A DNA stretch of 28,255 bases from UBA1757 sp045627385. GTDB taxonomy: Bacteria; Bacteroidota; Bacteroidia; Bacteroidales; UBA1402. The DNA is taken from NCBI GenBank assembly GCA_045627385.1, contig JAZQNO010000016.1:1-28255 (forward strand), given 5' to 3'. The stretch's first letter is position 1; the number at the start of each line of letters is the position of its first letter. Positions 24,004 to 28,255 of this stretch are shown in pieces. The position numbers and the translations under genes are program-made. The notes beneath the pieces were generated by a model that ran no database searches, had not been told where the DNA came from, and saw nothing but the letters and a program-made list of their open reading frames with translations.

Positions 24004-24792
24004 TCAGAACAGTTTCCACTTGCGGATGAGACGAAGGCCGCAGGTGGGAATCAGACCCACCAGCACCTGCAGCAGACGGGTGAAGAAACCCGGGGTGATC
24101 TGTGCGCGCCCTCTGAGGGCGGCCTTCACGGCCCGACGTGCGAGCCTTTCGGGAGTGGTGATGTATCCGATGGCCAGACCGGCGCGCATGGCCGAGGGTT
24201 TGAGGTGGTAGAGGCTCGTGGCTACGGCTCCCGGCCGTACACAGGTCACATGGACGCCTTTGTCACGGAGTTCCACATGAGTGGCCCGGGAAAACAGTTG
24301 CAGAAAGCCTTTGGTAGCCGAATAGGCAGCCAGCCGCTGGGCGCCGAAGCGCGAAGTGACGCTGCTCATATTGACGATGTAGCCTTTTCCGCGCTCCACC
24401 ATGTCTTTGCCGAAATGATATTCGAGCATGGCGGGTGTATAGACGTGGAGCATGAGTATGAGCGAGTTGAACGCTTCGGTATCGTCCAGGAAATCGCGGT
24501 CGTGATAGACGCCGGCATTGTTCACCAGAAATTCCACCCGGTAGCCGCGCTGCTCGCACCAGGCATGAAGTTCGGCGGCGGCCTGCTGCAGCGACAGGTC
24601 CATCTCTACGCTGTCTACTTCCACACCGAAATCCTTGCGGATGATTTCGGCCTTTTCCTGAAGGACCGGTCCCTCGTTGCTGACGGCGATGATGCCGTAG
24701 CCTCTGGAGGCCAGCTCCCGGGCATAGGCGTATCCGATGCCGGAACTGGCACCTGTAACGAGTGCGTATGTTGTCGGAGCGAGGTTGTTCAT
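24004..24792 (-). CDS. SDR-family oxidoreductase, DltE/YdfG-like
   Basis: This 262-residue short-chain dehydrogenase has no signal peptide. The cofactor motif TGASSGIGYAYARELA is near the N-terminus (14-29), with NNAG at about residue 92. The catalytic Ser lies in VNMSSVTSRFG, and the Tyr/Lys in AYSATKGFLQLFS. The C-terminal part has a hydrophobic, basic end (LLQVLVGLIPTCGLRLIRKWKLF), which could associate with the membrane. The group reduces lipid-related or small aldehyde/ketone substrates; none is identified here. It is 27 bases below the CPBP gene and probably ends that transcript. Confidence 0.88.
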   Translation of the reverse strand: MNNLAPTTYALVTGASSGIGYAYARELASRGYGIIAVSNEGPVLQEKAEIIRKDFGVEVDSVEMDLSLQQAAAELHAWCEQRGYRVEFLVNNAGVYHDRDFLDDTEAFNSLILMLHVYTPAMLEYHFGKDMVERGKGYIVNMSSVTSRFGAQRLAAYSATKGFLQLFSRATHVELRDKGVHVTCVRPGAVATSLYHLKPSAMRAGLAIGYITTPERLARRAVKAALRGRAQITPGFFTRLLQVLVGLIPTCGLRLIRKWKLF

Positions 24793-24819
24793 CGGTTCTT
24801 TCCGTTGAAAAGGAATCTC

Positions 24820-25704
24820 TCAGCGGGTGATCCAGTCTTTGGAAACATGCCTGTCGTAGAGGGTGATGGCGATGACCGCAAGGCCCAGTGTGATGAGTCC
24901 GGCGGCGCCCGTCATGCCTATAGTCAGGTCGTTGCCGCCTTCAACCAGCATCAGCACAAGGCCGCAGATGGCGTTGAATGTGCCGTGGAAGATGGCCGCC
25001 GGGAAGACAGAGCCCGATTTCAGGACAAGGTAGAGTTCGACGGTTCCCGCCAGCAAGCAGAACAGGCACATCATCCCGACACCAAGAACCGGATGTTGGG
25101 GATAATTGTGACCGAGAAGGATGAGGGGCATGTGCCAGATTCCCCATACGAGGCCGATGAAGAGGGCTTTCTTCCAAAATCCGGTACCCTTGAGAGCGCT
25201 GACCATGTAGTTGCGCCAGCCGTATTCTTCGCCAAAGGCAAACAGAGCGTTGACGGTGCATCCCGCCAGAAGGCCGCTGAGCAACTCTACGCCGACAAAC
25301 AGCACCGGCGGCATGTTCGAAAGCTGCTCCCGCATGGTCTCCGCCGTCGCTTCGTCGATGCCGAACTGCCTGATGGCCTGTTCCGCACCGAAGTGGAGAC
25401 GCACGCCTGGAAAGCAGGCGGAGATGAAGATGCAGACCGTCAGGCAGAGGACGGGCAGCAGCAGAGCTGTCAGCCAGGTCCAGTTGGGCTTGAATGTCAG
25501 CAGACCGGTGCTCTTGAAAGGCTCCTTGCGGATGAGTTGCAGGGTGCCGGCCACTGTCATCGGGAACAGCATATAGAGCGACTCGATGGCTGTCAGCAGC
25601 AGTTTGTGGGAGGCCAGGTCCTTTCCTGTGGCCAAATAGACCACGCCGAAGACGGCCCAGGAGAACAGGCAGACAGTAATGGCGAAAACGGATGCTTTTT
25701 TCAT
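24820..25704 (-). CDS. CPBP-family intramembrane metalloprotease
   Basis: This 294-residue polytopic membrane protein has about eight hydrophobic segments. The CPBP (CAAX protease and bacteriocin-processing) motifs are all present: EEYGWR (E159, E160, R164), WGIWH (H191) and FHGTFN (H240, N244). It belongs to a family that includes CAAX prenyl endopeptidases and bacteriocin self-immunity proteins. Its target here is unknown. The start at MKKASV (25704) was chosen because the longer frame adds 34 polar residues before the first membrane segment. It lies between the upstream esterase (61-base gap) and the downstream SDR (27-base gap) on the same strand. Confidence 0.9.
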   Translation of the reverse strand: MKKASVFAITVCLFSWAVFGVVYLATGKDLASHKLLLTAIESLYMLFPMTVAGTLQLIRKEPFKSTGLLTFKPNWTWLTALLLPVLCLTVCIFISACFPGVRLHFGAEQAIRQFGIDEATAETMREQLSNMPPVLFVGVELLSGLLAGCTVNALFAFGEEYGWRNYMVSALKGTGFWKKALFIGLVWGIWHMPLILLGHNYPQHPVLGVGMMCLFCLLAGTVELYLVLKSGSVFPAAIFHGTFNAICGLVLMLVEGGNDLTIGMTGAAGLITLGLAVIAITLYDRHVSKDWITR

Positions 25705-25765
25705 TGTTAGGGCTGTATTTGCGAACAAGGATATGGATAATTCACGAAGTTGTGGCGTATACGCT

Positions 25766-26770
25766 TTACTGCTTTGAGGACATTCCGGCAGCGGCGCGTT
25801 GGGCATCCAGGAAATCGGTCATCTTCTTGAGGTTTTCTTCCGAATACATGCCCATGCCATGACTGCCTTCAGGCTCGCGATGGATATAACTTTCCACACC
25901 GACAGCCTGCATCTGGTCGTAGAGAAACTGGCTCACGCACGAAGCTACGACAGGATCGGCGTCGCCGTGGAACAGGTAGCCGGCGACATCGTGCTCGTCG
26001 AGGTAGCCCGAGGCGCTGAGCAGCATGAAGTTGTCTTCAGTGCCGGCATCGGCCTTCTTGAGTCCGAGAAGCCGTTCTTCGGGAGTGTTGCCCGGGCCGC
26101 CGAACACCATGGCTTTGCCGCATTCCATCTGCAGCAGTTCGGTGGGACCCGACCAGTCGCAGAAGGCATTGACATAGCTCGATTGCTCGGTGCAGGCACC
26201 AAGACTGCCTTCGATATCATATTCGGCATCGCCGCGCTTGGCAATCTTCACACCGTTTGAAAGGGCAGTAACTGCCGAAAGGTGACCGCCCGACGAAAAG
26301 CCCGACGTGGCGATGAACGAGGTGTCGAACTTGTACTCGGCTGCGTTGCCGCGGACGTAGCGGATAACCGCTTTGATGTCGTTTACCTGTGCGGGCCATT
26401 TGGCGTCGCTGATGGAACGGTGGTTGGGACATACGACTGCGTAGCCTGCCTTCAGAAGAGCTGCCACGATGGTGTTGATGTCTGCCATGCCCTTTGAGGA
26501 GTTGCTGCTCCAGGCGCTGCCATAGATGTGGACCACGACGGGATAGGAATCCTTGACTTCTTTGGGCAGATAGATGTCCAGTCTGTGGTAAACCTGGTCG
26601 TCGCCAACGTAGTCGATGTCTGTGAATTTCTCGGAATATTCGGCCTTGGTCTGTGAACTTTGGTCACCGCCGAGACTCGGTCTGCCGCCGCCGAAGCCGC
26701 CGCCGGGGAACTGTGCGAAACAAGTCAGCGAAGCGAGAATGGCCGCAGCAAGCAAAAAATCCTTTTTCAT
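25766..26770 (-). CDS. Secreted alpha/beta hydrolase (BD-FAE-type esterase)
   Basis: This 334-residue secreted esterase has a signal peptide (MKKDFLLAAAILASLTCFAQ). A Gly-rich low-complexity stretch (FPGGGFGGGRPSLGG) leads into the alpha/beta hydrolase fold (DIYLPKEVKDSYPVVVHIYGS). The nucleophile elbow is GFSSGG with S159, the acid is the Asp in HGDADPVV, and the His lies in EGSHGMGM. The oxyanion block is HIYGSAW in place of HGGG-type. Bacteroidetes relatives include feruloyl and acetyl-xylan esterases, so removal of ester groups from xylan is a reasonable guess given the GH10 gene nearby. The start at 26770 follows the signal peptide. It has a minus-7 box at 26813-26820 and probably leads an operon with the CPBP and SDR genes. 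Confidence 0.87.
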   Translation of the reverse strand: MKKDFLLAAAILASLTCFAQFPGGGFGGGRPSLGGDQSSQTKAEYSEKFTDIDYVGDDQVYHRLDIYLPKEVKDSYPVVVHIYGSAWSSNSSKGMADINTIVAALLKAGYAVVCPNHRSISDAKWPAQVNDIKAVIRYVRGNAAEYKFDTSFIATSGFSSGGHLSAVTALSNGVKIAKRGDAEYDIEGSLGACTEQSSYVNAFCDWSGPTELLQMECGKAMVFGGPGNTPEERLLGLKKADAGTEDNFMLLSASGYLDEHDVAGYLFHGDADPVVASCVSQFLYDQMQAVGVESYIHREPEGSHGMGMYSEENLKKMTDFLDAQRAAAGMSSKQ

Positions 26771-26812
26771 AATCGATAACATTCTTGTCGGAAACGTCAT
26801 TGCTTCCGGAGC

Positions 26813-26820
26813 CAAAGATA
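26813..26820 (-). promoter_or_regulatory. Candidate minus-7 box of the esterase gene
   Basis: TATCTTTG on the minus strand lies 42 bases above the esterase start. A match to TTG is not clear at the normal spacing. It is divergent from the peptide/fimbrillin promoter, 117 bases away. Confidence 0.45.
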
Positions 26821-26937
26821 AACAATAATTTTCAAAAGTACAGGTGACATCACAACCGTCTGGCTGCACAAATATGGAAAGGGACGTAAATGATGTATCT
26901 TTTCAGTCAATCCCTTTTCAATTTAGACGGATAGAAC

Positions 26938-26945
26938 TACCTTTG
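26938..26945 (+). promoter_or_regulatory. Candidate minus-7 box of the peptide-fimbrillin operon
   Basis: TACCTTTG with a TTTTC run around 26915-26919 at about the right distance. The first start codon follows 34 bases later at 26980. Confidence 0.5.
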
Positions 26946-26979
26946 TTGTCAATATGAAAGTGGTTCATTCATACTGAAT

Positions 26980-27123
26980 ATGGGAAAAATGGAATACAAA
27001 GCCCCACGCGCCTTAGTCATCGAAGTCAAAGCATATGGTGTGCTGTGCGCCAGCCCTTACGGAGACAATACTGAAAAATTCACTCTTGGCGCATACAGTT
27101 ATGACGAAAGCGATTGGGAATAA
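26980..27123 (+). CDS. Second short acidic-tailed peptide gene (47 residues), unrecognised family
   Basis: A small gene lies 16 bases before the fimbrillin-like gene and 34 bases after a candidate promoter. The peptide begins MGKMEYKAPRALVIEV, passes through GVLCASPYGDN, and ends with the acidic aromatic tail AYSYDESDWE. Aligned with the peptide at 19490 it shares Met-x-Tyr-x-x-Pro, a hydrophobic V/L stretch, a Gly-x-Leu(C/S)-x-Ser turn and an acidic end. It differs in having one Cys and a Trp at the end. ATG 26989 (MEYKAP) is an alternative start. Coding is supported by the position between promoter and lipoprotein, by the frame being exactly closed before the next start, and by the resemblance. 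Function is unknown; it is not a signal peptide. Confidence 0.75.
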   Translation: MGKMEYKAPRALVIEVKAYGVLCASPYGDNTEKFTLGAYSYDESDWE

Positions 27124-27139
27124 TAAGAATGACAGCACT

Positions 27140-28255
27140 ATGAAGAAAACCATCATCGCAATGGCAGCCGTCGCAGCGGCATTTGCAATGGCATTCACAA
27201 TGGCATCCTGCAACGGACAGTCCTCTGAATACGAAAACAACCCCACGGCAGGTAAAAGTGTCGTCACAGCCACCATCAGCAACAGCCTTACCAGGACCGC
27301 GCTCAGCGGCAACGATACCGTTGGTTACAAGGTGGTCTGGACCGTGGGGGACAAACTGTTCGTGATAGACGCCAGTCACCGGGACTGGTACGCAGAGTAT
27401 ACGCTTGATAACACATATGCAGGCCGCTCATGCGGGACTTTCAACTGGCAGACTGGTGATATGTTCTACCCTTTTGACAAAAGCTATACGGAACCTGCTT
27501 TCGAGAAGTGGAAGATGTATACGGCTTTTTATCCGTATGAAATGGTCAAGACCGGAACCGACACCTACTTCTGGGAGACGGAACAGACATACGGCGCCAC
27601 AGACGGATATATTCCTATGGTCAGTGTTTCGGAATGCCAGGAAGACGGAATGGCAGATCTCAAGTTCAATAACCTTGGAGGCATGCTTCGCCTGACCGTG
27701 AAGGGTACGGCGGTCATACGTTCCATAACTGTGCAGGCAGGCGAACCTATGTCAGGCGTCTTTGTCGATTTCATCAATGATGACTACAATCTGGTGCCCC
27801 TGATGCAGGACGAGACAGAGGACGGACCTCTTGATGCCAGGCATTACATTACCCTTGACTGCGGAGAGGCCGGAGTTGCTCTCAGCAGCGAAGGCACCGA
27901 CTTCTATATCTCCATGCCGTGTCATTACGCCAATGACGGCACCTTGGATGGATATTCGGATGTGACCATCACCCTTACAGATACGGATGGCGATATCTGT
28001 GTAAAGAAACTCACGGGCAAGAAACTTGTCATCGAGCGCAGCAGAATCACCCCCGCCACTTTCACCGCATCAGGGTTCAAGCCCGCATATGCACTTCCGG
28101 GCAAGTTCAGCGTAGCCGGAGACAGGCAGGTTTATTTCTCCAGGGGAAACCTGTATTATGATGGCAGCGCATTCTGGTTCGAGAGCAGTCAGTACGGTTC
28201 GTGGGGCTCCTGGAACCAGTCTCACGTGAGTCATTTCAGCTGGAGCGGCAATGCT
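27140..28255 (+). CDS. Fimbrillin-family lipoprotein, 3' end beyond the window
   Basis: A frame of 372 codons stays open to the window edge, so the gene is partial. It starts MKKTIIAMAA with a lipobox ASC (Cys24). The first domain has the fimbrillin look: a TATISNSLTRTAL stretch followed by VVWTVGDKLFVID, then beta-rich sequence to about residue 310. From residue 318 comes the GKFSVAGDRQVYFSRGNLYYDG unit found near the end of many Bacteroidales surface proteins, often ahead of a formylglycine/FGE-like or fimbrial C-terminal domain. It may form a pilus tip or surface adhesin. The short peptide gene lies just upstream in the same transcript. The rest of the protein is not visible. Confidence 0.82.
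   Translation, partial: MKKTIIAMAAVAAAFAMAFTMASCNGQSSEYENNPTAGKSVVTATISNSLTRTALSGNDTVGYKVVWTVGDKLFVIDASHRDWYAEYTLDNTYAGRSCGTFNWQTGDMFYPFDKSYTEPAFEKWKMYTAFYPYEMVKTGTDTYFWETEQTYGATDGYIPMVSVSECQEDGMADLKFNNLGGMLRLTVKGTAVIRSITVQAGEPMSGVFVDFINDDYNLVPLMQDETEDGPLDARHYITLDCGEAGVALSSEGTDFYISMPCHYANDGTLDGYSDVTITLTDTDGDICVKKLTGKKLVIERSRITPATFTASGFKPAYALPGKFSVAGDRQVYFSRGNLYYDGSAFWFESSQYGSWGSWNQSHVSHFSWSGNA

Noticed and set aside
24205..25710. Plus-strand 501-residue frame opposite the CPBP and SDR genes
   Set aside because: Antisense shadow; the opposing frames carry complete CPBP and SDR motifs and a stop/start arrangement fitting an operon.
26954..26977. Seven-residue mini-frame just before the second short peptide gene
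   Set aside because: Possible leader peptide, but any eight-codon frame is expected by chance and no attenuator structure is visible.

Overview
The window reads as a chromosomal segment of a gut- or rumen-type Bacteroidales bacterium. The evidence is: recurrent TAnnTTTG minus-7 boxes, several with a TTG about 19-20 bases upstream (the Bacteroidetes sigma-ABfr promoter pattern); few recognisable Shine-Dalgarno sites; many lipoproteins; a fimbrillin-type protein; and a set of secreted plant-polysaccharide enzymes. Base composition looks GC-rich by eye, and visibly lower in the first part of the large GLUG-repeat gene and in the fimbrillin end. Genus was not determined.

Layout. (1) 42-7672 holds pectin and galactan enzymes: a PL9-type pectate lyase, a minus-strand operon of a GH2 glycosidase, a Dabb protein and a lipoprotein, a cystatin-like lipoprotein, and an SGNH esterase with a C-terminal sugar-esterase-associated domain. 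(2) 7764-8626 is a cytosolic SDR with a strong terminator. (3) 8688-10604 is a umuDC cassette whose UmuD carries an N-terminal putative DNA-binding (RHH-like) extension. (4) 10798-15207 is a four-gene plus-strand operon: iron alcohol dehydrogenase, aldehyde dehydrogenase, a lone E2-type acyltransferase domain with its catalytic His replaced by Glu, and a sirtuin. (5) 15141-20709 has a GH53 galactanase transcribed away from a 1014-residue GLUG-repeat protein, a 45-residue peptide gene and a GH10 xylanase. (6) 20717-22387 has an antitoxin with a clear operator and a toxin gene cut short at the 3' end of a glycosyltransferase. (7) 22495-23987 is pgeF plus an exported flavodoxin. (8) 24004-26770 is a minus-strand run of esterase, CPBP protease and SDR. 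(9) 26980 to the end is a second short acidic peptide gene followed by a fimbrillin-like lipoprotein that runs off the window.

How it fits together. The secreted enzymes (PL9, GH2, SGNH esterase, GH53, GH10, esterase) would jointly attack pectin side chains and hemicellulose, but no SusC/SusD pair is in the window, so this is a scattered set and not a canonical PUL. The most unusual elements are the two small peptide genes sharing one architecture, each directly before a lipoprotein gene; the GLUG protein with an internal hydrophobic hairpin; a C-terminal tail shared by the PL9 and GLUG proteins; the RHH-UmuD fusion; and the operon pairing a His-less acyltransferase with a sirtuin.

No rRNA, tRNA, CRISPR array or insertion sequence was recognised. 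No gene-free stretch exceeds 300 bases.
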